A stretch of 64,000 nt of DNA from Ceratothoa steindachneri (GCA_963969495.1 OZ018321.1:64138780-64202779); one strand, 5' to 3'. Positions 10,181 to 19,008 are shown, numbered from the stretch's first letter. Notes: generated by a model from the letters alone, not told the origin. Made by a program: numbers and translations.

Positions 10181-12628
10181 ATGCCCATGAATGAAAAAAA
10201 ACAACAAAAAACCCAACCCCCAACTTCCCCAAGAAAATCGACGGAGCCGCCCTCGGGCAGCTCCACCGAGGAAATGGAGGTCCCCCCCCTTGTGCTTGCG
10301 CAAGGGACCCTCCATAATTCTTTAACCGGAGAGGAGGCTTACTCCTCTCCTACGCCTACGGGTGTAGGGGACTCCCCCTCACCCCCTTCTCTGGAGGTGC
10401 TTTCGGGCACCTCCCTATCTCCAGCGGCAGTCCCTCCTTTGCTTTCTAAGGGGACTGCCAAGAAAGCCAGCAGGCAGCCCATTGCCGACCGCCCCTCGTG
10501 CAAGCGGCTCGGTAGGGCAAACCCCCTTAGGGGGGAGAGGGAAGCCAGGCCCCTTCGGTCGCTTCCCTCAAAAGACCTGCTGGCAAGAATTTTAAACCTT
10601 GCTGGGGTCAAGGCCTGTGCCTCCCCACACCACCTGACTAGTGACAATACTGCCAAGGGGACCTGCGATGTCCTGGGAGGGGATGGCCAACTGGAGGCCC
10701 CTCCTGTGATAGACATGGTCCTTGAGGAGACCCAGTCTCAGACGGTAGGGCCTTCCATGGGGGGGAATTCGGGCTCGGCGCCAAGCACCGAACCCGAATC
10801 CGCCCCTATGCAAGGTCCTCCTCAAATGGCTGAGGGCTCCGAGGCAAAAGGAGGGGAGGGATCTCCTCCGACAGGTGCCCCTACGACAACCAGGACCTTC
10901 TCCATTTCGGAGAGGGACCTGGCTGAGGCTGGTCCATCTGGCCTGGGGACTTCTGCCGGCGGAGTTGAAAAGCGGGTTCATTCCCCGCCCTCCTCTCCGA
11001 AAAAGAAAAAGACTAAAAAGACAAAAAAGACTCGGGGCTCCTCTCCATCCGCGGGGGCTGCGGGGACGGATGGGTCTGCTGCCACTCTGGCAAGTGACCA
11101 AGCCAAGATCGGCACATCCGCCCCCTCTGCCCCCCCCCCTCTGCCCCTGACAAAGAAGACTACTACCAAGAGTGCACAGGGCGGAGCCTCGATGACATCG
11201 GGGCCCCTGATTCAGAGGTTACCTGGCGTTTTCGAGCCCGCTGGCTTCAAACGCTTCCTCGTTATTCGCTCCACTGATGGCACCATGTTGTCCAAGGGCA
11301 ACATGATCCATCAGCGGAGAGGATTAGCTAGTGCAATTGGTAGAGAGCCGAAGGTAACCCGTTTCTCGGACGGGAGCCTTCTGGCGAATGCGGCGAATCC
11401 CGCCGAGGCGGCTAAGATTAGTGCTCTTCGGACACTTCATGGCACCCCGGTGAGTGTGACGCCGCACTCTACCATGAACTTTGTGAAAGGAGTAGTTTAT
11501 GCGAGGGAACTCGTTGACTACTCCATTGAAGAAATCACCTTAGAGCTGGCCGACCATGGGGCGGTCAAGGTGGAACGTGTGATGAGAAAACAGGGAGGGG
11601 CCTCGAGACCCACCCCTACACTCTTCGTCACGTTCGACTGTGACAAGCTCCCTGAGTCGGTGCGTGCCGGTTGGTACCGCTACCGCGTGAAGGCATTCGT
11701 GCCACTGCCGCGGCGGTGCTATTACTGTCACCGCTTCGGCCATACGAATCGCTCATGTAGACGTGCAAAGTCGGGGTCACCCGAAGTCTGTGTAAATTGC
11801 TCCAAGGTCGCACACGATAAGTCCAAATCGTGTGTGGCCAAGTGTGTCAATTGCGGAGAGCCGCACCCTTCTTCTTCGAAGCAATGTGGTGCATATCTCC
11901 TTGAGAAAGAAATCCTGGCCGTTCAGGCCCAGGATCGACTCTCATTCCGCGAGGCAAAGGACTTGGTCCTGGCGCGCCCGGCTCTGCCTGGGACGTCGTA
12001 TGCCTCAATAGTTAGGAATGCACCCTCTGCTCCTGGCCCATCCAGGCCAACGAGCACGGTTGTTTCCGCGCCCATTCGGAGCCCTTCTGCGGGCTCTACC
12101 CAACCCGGGCGCTCCCCTGGTAAAGCTGGCGGAAAAAAGGGTTCATACCCTGCCCCGGCTAAAACCAGGGATCCCCCCTCTTCCCCCAGCGTGACCGTTT
12201 CCCGTAAGGCGAAACGGCCACGCGCCTCCACCGAGTCGTTAGACTCACAGGAGGCAACACCCCTGAAGATGGTCGCTAGGCCATCTTCCGGGGTTCCTAA
12301 AGCTGTCCCCCGAAAGGAGGACAGCAACAAAGGAGCTTCGGCTCCTTCGCCCACGCCCCGAGGTGGAGCGAGTTGCTCGGAGACGGTGGTTCCTCGAAAA
12401 GAGGGCCCCCCGCCTCCGAAGCCGCAACGCCCGCCTAAGGTTTCGAGGCGGAGGGAGGAAAAGACTCGCATGGCGAGCCCAACCTCCCCCAATAAGTCCT
12501 CGAAGGCGACAGCGCCTTCAGCGCTTTGTACGTCCAACAGCGCCCGGGGTTCTGCCCCCGGGAAGCGTACGGCCATTCCCGTGAGGGTCTTCAATTCGAG
12601 GAGGGCCCCCGCGTCTCCTCCGAGCTAG
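10181..12628 (+). CDS. ORF1 (gag-like nucleic-acid-binding protein) of copy B, intact
   Basis: 815 codons from an ATG in the context GGGTCACCATGCCC to a TAG. Residues 1-330 are low-complexity and Pro/Ser/Thr-rich with basic patches (KKKKTKKTKKTRG). Residues ~345-510 form the conserved central region (QRLPGVFEPAGFKRFLVIRS, then TLFVTFDCDKLPESVRAGWY). Three CCHC knuckles follow near residues 513-568: CYYCHRFGHTNRSC, CVNCSKVAHDKSKSC and CVNCGEPHPSSSKQC. A basic Pro/Ser-rich tail ends the protein. This is the layout of arthropod 'nucleic-acid-binding protein from mobile element jockey' proteins, which coat element RNA and act as chaperones in RNPs. ORF2 opens in the -1 frame across its last 133 nt. 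Confidence 0.9.
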   Translation: MPMNEKKQQKTQPPTSPRKSTEPPSGSSTEEMEVPPLVLAQGTLHNSLTGEEAYSSPTPTGVGDSPSPPSLEVLSGTSLSPAAVPPLLSKGTAKKASRQPIADRPSCKRLGRANPLRGEREARPLRSLPSKDLLARILNLAGVKACASPHHLTSDNTAKGTCDVLGGDGQLEAPPVIDMVLEETQSQTVGPSMGGNSGSAPSTEPESAPMQGPPQMAEGSEAKGGEGSPPTGAPTTTRTFSISERDLAEAGPSGLGTSAGGVEKRVHSPPSSPKKKKTKKTKKTRGSSPSAGAAGTDGSAATLASDQAKIGTSAPSAPPPLPLTKKTTTKSAQGGASMTSGPLIQRLPGVFEPAGFKRFLVIRSTDGTMLSKGNMIHQRRGLASAIGREPKVTRFSDGSLLANAANPAEAAKISALRTLHGTPVSVTPHSTMNFVKGVVYARELVDYSIEEITLELADHGAVKVERVMRKQGGASRPTPTLFVTFDCDKLPESVRAGWYRYRVKAFVPLPRRCYYCHRFGHTNRSCRRAKSGSPEVCVNCSKVAHDKSKSCVAKCVNCGEPHPSSSKQCGAYLLEKEILAVQAQDRLSFREAKDLVLARPALPGTSYASIVRNAPSAPGPSRPTSTVVSAPIRSPSAGSTQPGRSPGKAGGKKGSYPAPAKTRDPPSSPSVTVSRKAKRPRASTESLDSQEATPLKMVARPSSGVPKAVPRKEDSNKGASAPSPTPRGGASCSETVVPRKEGPPPPKPQRPPKVSRRREEKTRMASPTSPNKSSKATAPSALCTSNSARGSAPGKRTAIPVRVFNSRRAPASPPS

Positions 12629-13725
12629 GCCTGGAGGGCATATTCCTTCAATGGAATTGCCGTGGACTCCGGGCCAACTGGGAGGAGCTGCGGAGGCTCG
12701 CCTCGTCCCGTTCCCCGTTAGCTATTTTTTTGCAGGAAACCATGCTAGGTTCGTGCCCCCTCCCTGCCCTCCCGGGGTATAAGGGTCTTGCGACCCCACC
12801 ACCGCGGGATGGCCGGGCTGGGGGGTGCGCAGTTTACACCCGGCATGATGTCTCCGTTCTTCCTTTCTCTTTAGATACCTCCTTTCAGGCAGTGGCTGTG
12901 CAGCTGCACCTGGATAGGAGGTATACTATCATTTCTGCGTACATTCCACCGTCAGCTGACTTCGACGCGGGGGACTTCCGCCGCGTCGTGGCACGGTTGC
13001 CGAGGCCCTATCTCTTGCTTGGAGATCTGAACGGCAGGCATCCTCTCTGGGGAGATTACTCCATAAATCCCAGGGGACAAGTCCTTGCCGATCTGATCGA
13101 AGAGCTTGAGATGGGTGTCCTAAACGTGGATGAGTTTACGCATCACTGTCCGAGAACCGCTTCATTTTCTTGCCTTGACCTATCTTTGTGCTCTTCGGAT
13201 GCACAGCCTGATTTTGATTGGGGGGTGGTCGATGACCTCCATGGTAGTGATCACTTTCCCATTCAAATATCATTTTCAGGGCAACTGCCGCCTGAGAGAC
13301 CACCTCGGTGGTGCTTGGCGCGGGCGCGGTGGCCTGCATTTCAGGAAATGACTGAATTCTCTATCTCAGTGAAGGAGTTTAGGTCGGTAGATGAGGCCGT
13401 TGAGTTCTTCTCCGGCAACCTCATCGCCGTGGGCCTGACTACTATTCCTAGGACGTCTGGCCGTTTTGCACGCCGACCACTCCCATGGTGGTCGGCCGAG
13501 TGTGAGACGGCCCTCAAACAGAAGCGTTATGCCTACATGCGCTATAAGCGCCGCCCGAACGATTTCACTGTCGCTGAATTTCGTCGGGCTAGGGCTAGGT
13601 TCCGGTATATTTCGAAGCACGCCCGCCGCTCTTCTTGGCGGGCATACGTGTCTTCACTTAACGGGAAGACCCCTTTAGCTGAGGTGTGGAAGCGAGTCAA
13701 AAGGATTCGGGGCAAGTTCTCTTAG
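12496..13725 (+). CDS. ORF2a: AP endonuclease domain of copy B, ends at a conserved UAG
   Basis: The frame is open from a TAA at 12493-12495 and overlaps ORF1 in the -1 frame. No ATG precedes the catalytic region; the first Met in frame lies after the QET motif. Endonuclease motifs in order: FLQWNCRGLRANWEELRR (Asn), LAIFLQETML (Glu), TIISAYIPPS (Tyr), LLLGDLNGRHPLWGD (Asp, Asn), FSCLDLSLCSSDA, GSDHFPIQISF (Asp, His). All are present, so the nicking enzyme looks intact. A linker with PWWSAECETALKQKRYAYMR and VWKRVKRIRGKFS leads to the in-frame UAG. The fragment would be an EN protein of about 400 residues with the EN-RT linker. Translation start is unexplained: coupling to ORF1 or frameshifting is needed. 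Confidence 0.85.
   Translation, partial: VLEGDSAFSALYVQQRPGFCPREAYGHSREGLQFEEGPRVSSELGLEGIFLQWNCRGLRANWEELRRLASSRSPLAIFLQETMLGSCPLPALPGYKGLATPPPRDGRAGGCAVYTRHDVSVLPFSLDTSFQAVAVQLHLDRRYTIISAYIPPSADFDAGDFRRVVARLPRPYLLLGDLNGRHPLWGDYSINPRGQVLADLIEELEMGVLNVDEFTHHCPRTASFSCLDLSLCSSDAQPDFDWGVVDDLHGSDHFPIQISFSGQLPPERPPRWCLARARWPAFQEMTEFSISVKEFRSVDEAVEFFSGNLIAVGLTTIPRTSGRFARRPLPWWSAECETALKQKRYAYMRYKRRPNDFTVAEFRRARARFRYISKHARRSSWRAYVSSLNGKTPLAEVWKRVKRIRGKFS
13723..13725 (+). other. In-frame UAG at the endonuclease/RT boundary
   Basis: The frame before and after is the same (12496-13725 and 13726-15402). The same UAG sits at 8473-8475 (A) and 26092-26094 (G); older copy H has CAG at 35118-35120. Context TCT TAG GAC; not a readthrough context I recognise. 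Confidence 0.85.
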
Positions 13726-15402
13726 GACCCCCCTCCCGTTCTCCAGGAGAATGGGACCGCAATCTCGGACCCCGCGTCCGTGGCGGAATCCTTAGCGACC
13801 GCTTTTTCCGCATTCTCTAGCCGTGATGCTGCTCCGCCAGCATTCAATGCACGTCGTGATGTCGCGGAAGGCCGCCGGCTAGACTTTACCTCCAGAGGCG
13901 GAGAACCCTTCAACGACAAGTTTACTGTGAGTGAGTTGCGCTCCGCTCTCGCTTCGTGCGCGGACACCGCCCATGGTCCGGACGATGTCCCGTACGCCAT
14001 GCTTCGACACCTGGGTGAGCGAGGCATGGCCTTTCTGTTAGATTTGTTCAACAGGATCTGGGTGGAAGGTCTTCTCCCAGACTCCTGGCGAATCGCTACT
14101 GTGCTCGCCTTTCGCAAGCCGGGGAGAGATCACTCTACTCCGACCGGATTCCGCCCAATCTCTCTAACCTCTTGCGTGTGCAAGTTGATGGAGAAATTGG
14201 TAAATGTTAGATTAGCCTATTTCCTGGACAGCGGAGGCCATCTGTCTTCTGCACAGTGCGGCTTCCGTAAGTTCCACTCCACGTCGGATGCTCTGCTCCG
14301 ACTGGAAAATGCCGTCTGCGAGGCTTTCCTTCGTAGACAGCACTACGCCACGGTGTTTTTTGATCTGGAGAAGGCCTATGATACCGCATGGCGATACGGT
14401 ATCATGGAGACTCTCCACACGATGGGGGCGAGGGGACGCCTCCCAATGTTTATATCTGAATTTTTGCGAGATCGTCGATTCTGCGTACGGGTGGGGGGAG
14501 CCCTCTCCGGCCCAAAGGAGCAGGAAGAGGGTGTCCCGCAGGGAAGTGTCCTCAGTGTCACACTCTTTGCCCTGAGCATCAACGGCATCACCTCGGTGCT
14601 GCCGGAAGATGTTCTCGCTACGCTCTACGTGGACGACCTTTCGATCTCTTTTGGCGCGGCCCAGATGCCAACTCTGGAGCGTCGACTCCAACAGGCATTG
14701 AACCGCGTCTCTCGCTATGCCGAAGCGCACAGGTTTCGGTTTTCTTTGGCCAAGACTAAGGTGGTGCACTTCTGCCGCCATCCACGGCTTCACCCCGACC
14801 CAGATTTATTTCTTAATGGGGTGCGCCTGGATGTGGTTGAGTCGCACCGTTTCCTTGGTCTTGTATTCGACCGACGCCTCACCTGGGAGGCTCATATTCG
14901 CAGCCTTAGGGTCTCTTGTACCCGCGCCATGGACATTCTCCGTTCCGTGACGTTCAGCGCTTGGGGCGCTGATAGGGCTACCGCCTTACTTTTTTATCGA
15001 TCCTTTGTTCACTCGAAGCTCGACTACGGATGCGAGTTTTATGCATCCGCAGCCGAGCGTTTATTGCGGAAGGTGGATTCGATCCACCACACCGGCCTTC
15101 GCCTTGCGACCGGTGCCTTCCGCACTTCCCCCATTGAGAGCCTGTTGGTCGATGCTGGGGAGATGCCACTCGCTCTGCGCCGCGTGCAGTGCATCACTCG
15201 CCTGTACGCGCGAGCCCGGCGCCTCCCTCAGTCGCCAACAGCTCTCACTGCATCCGCAGCTGATCTCGATGGTGCCTATGCCGCCGAGAGACGCCAGTCA
15301 TACCCTAAGCCCTTTGGGTTTAGGGCCAGGAAACTCCTTCGAGAGATAGGTATAGCTCTCGGGCCGTTGACCTCCCCCCGTCCTTCCTGGTTCTGCCCAT
15401 GA
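13726..15402 (+). CDS. ORF2b: reverse transcriptase domain of copy B
   Basis: 559 codons from just after the UAG to TGA. The first in-frame Met candidate is in VAESLATAF; the leading segment DPPPVLQENGTAISDPASVA is the EN-RT linker. RT motifs are complete: HGPDDVPYAML (motif 0/1), FRPISLTSCVCKLMEKLVNV (motif 2), FFDLEKAYDTAWRYG (A, catalytic Asp), GVPQGSVLSVTLFALSING (B), LYVDDLSISF (C, YVDD), LAKTKVVHF (D), HRFLGLVFDRRLTW (E). A thumb region follows (LDYGCEFYASAAERLLRKVD, then TGLRLATGAF). It ends in PSWFCP at a TGA that overlaps the ATG of the RNase H frame. In copy G, RT and RNase H are fused. Activity would require expression past the UAG. Confidence 0.88.
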   Translation, partial: DPPPVLQENGTAISDPASVAESLATAFSAFSSRDAAPPAFNARRDVAEGRRLDFTSRGGEPFNDKFTVSELRSALASCADTAHGPDDVPYAMLRHLGERGMAFLLDLFNRIWVEGLLPDSWRIATVLAFRKPGRDHSTPTGFRPISLTSCVCKLMEKLVNVRLAYFLDSGGHLSSAQCGFRKFHSTSDALLRLENAVCEAFLRRQHYATVFFDLEKAYDTAWRYGIMETLHTMGARGRLPMFISEFLRDRRFCVRVGGALSGPKEQEEGVPQGSVLSVTLFALSINGITSVLPEDVLATLYVDDLSISFGAAQMPTLERRLQQALNRVSRYAEAHRFRFSLAKTKVVHFCRHPRLHPDPDLFLNGVRLDVVESHRFLGLVFDRRLTWEAHIRSLRVSCTRAMDILRSVTFSAWGADRATALLFYRSFVHSKLDYGCEFYASAAERLLRKVDSIHHTGLRLATGAFRTSPIESLLVDAGEMPLALRRVQCITRLYARARRLPQSPTALTASAADLDGAYAAERRQSYPKPFGFRARKLLREIGIALGPLTSPRPSWFCP

Positions 15403-16367
15403 CGCCACCCTGGAGGGTACCACATTTGGCTATTTGTCGCCACGCCTCTGCTCCCAAAGCTTGTACTGCGCCGGGAGTATTGCGTTCGACCTTTTTGGAG
15501 CACACATCGTGTCACGCTGGTACCGTGCCTGTGTATACGGATGGCTCCAAGTCCCAAGAGGGGGTCGGCTTCCACGCCGTATCCCCTCTGTTTGAAGTCA
15601 GCGGGGCTCTACCAGGCGCTGCGTCTGTCTTCACGGCCGAGCTGGTGGCAATACACCACTCGGTACGGGAGATTACGCGACGTGCCCGGTTCGGAGACCG
15701 GATTGTGATTTATAGCGACTCACAAAGCGCCCTGAGTGCTCTCGGGGCATTGGAATCTCCGCATCCCCTGGTTCGCGAACTCCGTGACGCCACGGTTTTG
15801 GCGAGCCGGGCAGATGTCGAGATTATCTTCTGCTGGGTTCCTGGACATGTAGGAATTGCGGGGAATGAGCGCGCCGATGAGGGCGCCAAAGAGTCCGCGA
15901 GGACTCTGCGACCGGACCAGCGTTTCGCTCTTCCTCACACTGACTACATGGCAGGAATACGGGCAGCTCTTCGGACTACTTGGCAAAGAAGATGGGAGAC
16001 GGTCGAGGGGAACTTAAAGTTGCGTGCCATTGCGCCGCGACTGTTCCCATGGACCTATCCCCCAATGCCGCGGCGGCTTCAGGTTGCTTTCTGTCGTCTT
16101 CGAATCGGACACACTCGTGTGATGCATCGTTACTTGGTGGAGCGCTCGCATATGCCCTATTGCAACGACTGCGTCGTCCCCCAGACTGTTCGGCATATTC
16201 TTGTCGAATGTCCCAGTCTGGGTGATCTTCGCGCACGATACCTGTCTCGGTACCGGGATGGGCGGGGTCGCTACCGCCTGTCCCTTGTACTCGGGACGAG
16301 TGCGTGCACCATGACTGGTGGACTTATTGACTTTTTGGGGGAGGCCGGCCTTCTCCCCTTTATTTAA
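15399..16367 (+). CDS. ORF2c/ORF3: RNase H domain and C-terminal zinc motif of copy B
   Basis: 322 codons in the -1 frame relative to RT. Its ATG overlaps the RT stop as ATGA at 15399-15402. RNase H residues are all visible: VPVYTDGSKSQEG (Asp), FTAELVAIHHSV (Glu), IVIYSDSQSALSAL (Asp), WVPGHVGIAGNERADEGAK (His, Asp). A C-terminal CCHC-like motif follows (PYCNDCVVPQTVRHILVEC). This enzyme removes RNA from RNA:DNA hybrids during element replication. In copy G the same region continues the RT frame, and the segment just before it differs by an 11-base length change. The split could be a lineage-specific frameshift or a working stop/start junction. Copy A has the same split. Confidence 0.87.
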   Translation: MTPPWRVPHLAICRHASAPKACTAPGVLRSTFLEHTSCHAGTVPVYTDGSKSQEGVGFHAVSPLFEVSGALPGAASVFTAELVAIHHSVREITRRARFGDRIVIYSDSQSALSALGALESPHPLVRELRDATVLASRADVEIIFCWVPGHVGIAGNERADEGAKESARTLRPDQRFALPHTDYMAGIRAALRTTWQRRWETVEGNLKLRAIAPRLFPWTYPPMPRRLQVAFCRLRIGHTRVMHRYLVERSHMPYCNDCVVPQTVRHILVECPSLGDLRARYLSRYRDGRGRYRLSLVLGTSACTMTGGLIDFLGEAGLLPFI

Positions 16368-16518
16368 GGTTCCTTTTTTTTTGTTATTGTTTTGTTTTAG
16401 GTTGCACTCTCCTGCACCGGGGTGAGGGGGACCTCCCCCCGCTGCCGGAGATTGCTTCGATTGTTAAGTTTTTCCAATTTATATTGATTGTTAAGTTTTC
16501 ATATTTTAACTTTAAAGT

Positions 16519-16575
16519 AGCCTAATTCTAGGCTGTCGTGTTTTTCGGCGACTTATGCCCAAGTGGGTAGTTGCC
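16519..16575 (+). promoter_or_regulatory. 3' UTR double hairpin of copy B
   Basis: Hairpin 1 at 16519-16534: AGCCTA-ATTC-TAGGCT. Hairpin 2 at 16547-16575: outer stem GGCGAC/GTTGCC, inner stem GCCC/GGGT around AAGT. The tail GCCAGATGGGCTC leads straight to poly(A). Both hairpins recur in A, D, E, G and H with pairing-preserving changes. A likely role is recognition of the 3' end by the element's RT. Confidence 0.7.
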
Positions 16576-16605
16576 AGATGGGCTCTAAAAAAAAAAAAAA
16601 AAAAA

Positions 16606-16617
16606 TAGCGCTTGGAG
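16606..16617 (+). repeat. Target-site duplication, right copy (TAGCGCTTGGAG)
   Basis: Exact repeat of 9707-9718 immediately after copy B's poly(A). Copy A's RT sequence continues in frame from 16618. Confidence 0.9.
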
Positions 16618-17996
16618 CGCTGATAGGGCTACCGCCTTACTTTTTTATCGATCCTTTGTTCGCTCCAAGCTCGACTACGGATGCGAGTTTTATGCATCCG
16701 CAGCCGAGCGTTTATTGCGGAAGGTGGATTCGATCCACCACACCGGCCTTCGCCTTGCGACCGGTGCCTTCCCCACTTTCCCCATTGAGAGCCTGTTGGT
16801 TGATGCTGGGGAGATGCCTCTCGCTCTGCGCCGCGTGCAGTGCATCACTCGCCTGTACGCGCGAGCCCGGCGCCTCCCTCAGTCGCCAACAGCTCTCACT
16901 GCATCCGCAGCTGATCTCGATGGTGCCTATGCCGCCGAGAGACGCCAGTCATACCCTAAGCCCTTTGGGTTTAGGGCCAGGAAACTCCTTCGAGAGATAG
17001 GTATAGCTCTCGGGCCGTTGACCTCCCCCCGTCCTTCCTGGTTCTGCCCATGACGCCACCCTGGAGGGTACCACATTTGGCTATTTGTCGCCACGCCTCT
17101 GCTCCCAAAGCTTGTACTGCGCCGGGAGTATTGCGTTCGACCTTTTTGGAGCACACATCGTGTCACGCTGGTACCGTGCCAGTGTATACGGATGGCTCCA
17201 AGTCCCAAGAGGGGGTCGGCTTCCACGCCGTATCCCCTCTGTTTGAAGTCAGCGGGGCTCTACCAGGCGAGCTGGTAGCAATACACCACTCGGTACGGCA
17301 GATTACGCGACGTGCCCGGTTCGGAGACCGGATTGTGATCTATAGCGACTCACAAAGCGCCTTGAGTGCTCTCGGGGCATTGGAATCTCCGCATCCCCTG
17401 GTTCGCGAAATCCGTGACGCCACGGTTTTGGCGAGCCGGGCAGATGTCCAGATTATCTTCTGCTGGGTTCCTGGACATGTAGCAATTGCGGGGAATGAGC
17501 GCGCCGATGAGGGCGCCAAAGAGTCCGCGAGGACTCTGCGACCAGACCAGCGTTTGGCTCTTCCTCACACCGACTACATGGCAGGAATACAGGCAGCTCT
17601 TCGGACTGCTTGGCAAAGAAGATGGGAGACGGTCGAAGGGATTTAAAGTTGCGTGCCATTGCGCCGCGACTGTTTCCATGGACCTATCCCCCAATGCCGC
17701 GACGGCTTCAGGTCGCTTTCTGTAGTCTCCGAATCGGACATACTCGTATGGCGCATCGCTATCTGATGGAGCGCTCACCGTCGCCCTATTGCGACGACTG
17801 CGTCATCCCCCAGACTGTTCGCCACATTCTTGTCGAATGTCCCAGTCTGGGTGATCTTCGCGCACGACACCTGTCCCGGTACCGGGATGGGCGGGGTCGC
17901 AACCGCCTATCCCTTGTACTCGGGATGAGTGCCTGCACATCGACTGGTGGACCTATTGACTTTTGGGGGGAGGCCGGCCTTCTTCCTATTATTTAA
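16618..17996 (+). pseudogene. RT thumb and RNase H of copy A, broken
   Basis: RT thumb (LDYGCEFYASAAERLLRKVD, GLRLATGAF) runs to a TGA at 17051-17053. This overlaps an ATG at 17050 as ATGA, exactly as in copy B at 15399. The RNase H frame then lacks the segment with GAASVFTA just before the catalytic Glu (about 18 bases deleted near 17268). It has Gln for Glu in ADVQIIFCW and Ala for Gly in GHVAIAG, and shifts frame near 17640, where GNLKLRA became GI plus a stop. The rest (LKLRAIAPRLFPWTY to GEAGLLPII) is readable in another frame to 17996. The shared ATGA junction, unlike the other damage, is common to A and B and so predates both copies. Confidence 0.8.
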
Positions 17997-18189
17997 GCAG
18001 GGTTTGTTTTTTGTTTTATTTTGTTTTTTGCATTTGTTTTTGTTTTTCTCCTTTCCCCCATTTAGGGTGTTTTTTTTCGTTTAATTTTATTTTAAAGTAG
18101 CCTAGAACTAGGCCAGTTTTAATACGGCGACTGATGCCCTTGTAGGCAGGCGCCAGATGAGCTCTAAAAAAAAAAAAAAAAAAAAAAAA
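16618..18189 (+). mobile_element. Family 1 copy A, 3' part
   Basis: This continues copy A from the RT thumb through RNase H, the 3' UTR (stop near 17996) and both hairpins to a poly(A) at 18166-18189. Its 5' part is 4797-9718. Confidence 0.85.
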
Positions 18190-19008
18190 CCCTGAGTGCT
18201 CTCGGGGCATTAGAATCTCCGCATTCCCTGGTTCGCGATATCCGTGACGCCACGGTTTTGGCGAGCCGGGAAGATGTCGAGATTATCTTCTGCTGGGTTC
18301 CTGGACATGTAGGAATTGCGGGGAATGAGGGCGCCAAAGAGTCCGCGAGGACTCTGCGACCGGACCAGCGTTTCGCTCTTCCTCACACTGACTACATGGC
18401 AGGAATACGGGCAGCTCTTCGGACTGCTTTGCTAAGAAGATGGGAGACGGTCGAAGGGAACTTAAAGTTGCGTGCCATTGCGCTGCGACTGTTTCCATGG
18501 ACCTATCCCTCAATGCCGCGGCGGCTTCAGGTTGCTTTCTGTCGTCTCCGAATCGGACACACTCGTGTGACGTATCGCTATTTGATGGAGCGCTGACCAG
18601 CGCCCTATTGCGACGACTGCGTCATCCCCCAGACTGTTCGGCACATTCTTGTCGAATGTCCCAGTCTGGGTGATCTTCGCGCACGATACCTGTCCCGGTA
18701 CCGGGATGGGCGGGGTCGCTACCGCCTGTCCCTTGTACTCGGGACAGATTCGTGCACATTGACTTGTGGACTTGTTGACTTCTTGGGGGAGGCCGACCTT
18801 CTCACTATTATTTGAGCAGGGTTTGTTTTTTTGTTTTGTTTCGTTTTTTTGCTTGTTTCCTTTTCTCCATTTGGGGTGTTTTTTTTTTGTTTTTTTTTCG
18901 TTTCTTTAATTTTATTTTGAAGTAGCCTAGAACTAGGCCAGTTTTAATACGGCGACTAATGCCCAAGTAGGCAGTCGCCAGATGAGCTCTTAAAAAAAAA
19001 ATAAAAAT
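18190..19008 (+). mobile_element. Family 1 copy D, 5'-truncated tail
   Basis: It begins mid-RNase H at CCCTGAGTGCTCTCGG, directly after copy A's poly(A). It carries the RNase H C-terminal half (CWVPGHVGIAGN, followed by a 12-base deletion that removes ERAD), an in-frame TGA at 18594-18596 before the PAPYCDDCV zinc motif, then a 3' UTR with both hairpins, and ends in an impure A-run. No unique DNA separates it from copy A or copy E. Confidence 0.8.

Larger units (their letters stand above)
9719..16605 (+). mobile_element. Family 1 non-LTR retrotransposon, copy B, full length
   Basis: This 6887-bp element starts at CAGCTTAGCC and ends in a 19-base poly(A). It is flanked by identical 12-bp duplications and lies inside the RT region of copy A. 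Order: 5' UTR, ORF1 with three CCHC knuckles, ORF2 with AP endonuclease, RT and RNase H, and a 3' UTR with two hairpins. RNase H plus AP endonuclease plus gag-like ORF1 places it in the I/Jockey-like group; I lean to the I superfamily because Jockey proper lacks RNase H. ORF1 is intact, and ORF2 is broken only at two domain boundaries. Unmutated duplications suggest a young insertion. Confidence 0.9.

Noticed and set aside
12601..12610. GGGCCCC slippery-like heptamer near the end of ORF1 (possible -1 frameshift site)
   Set aside because: The heptamer's codon phase does not match the ORF1 frame, so it cannot serve a standard -1 slip from ORF1 to ORF2.
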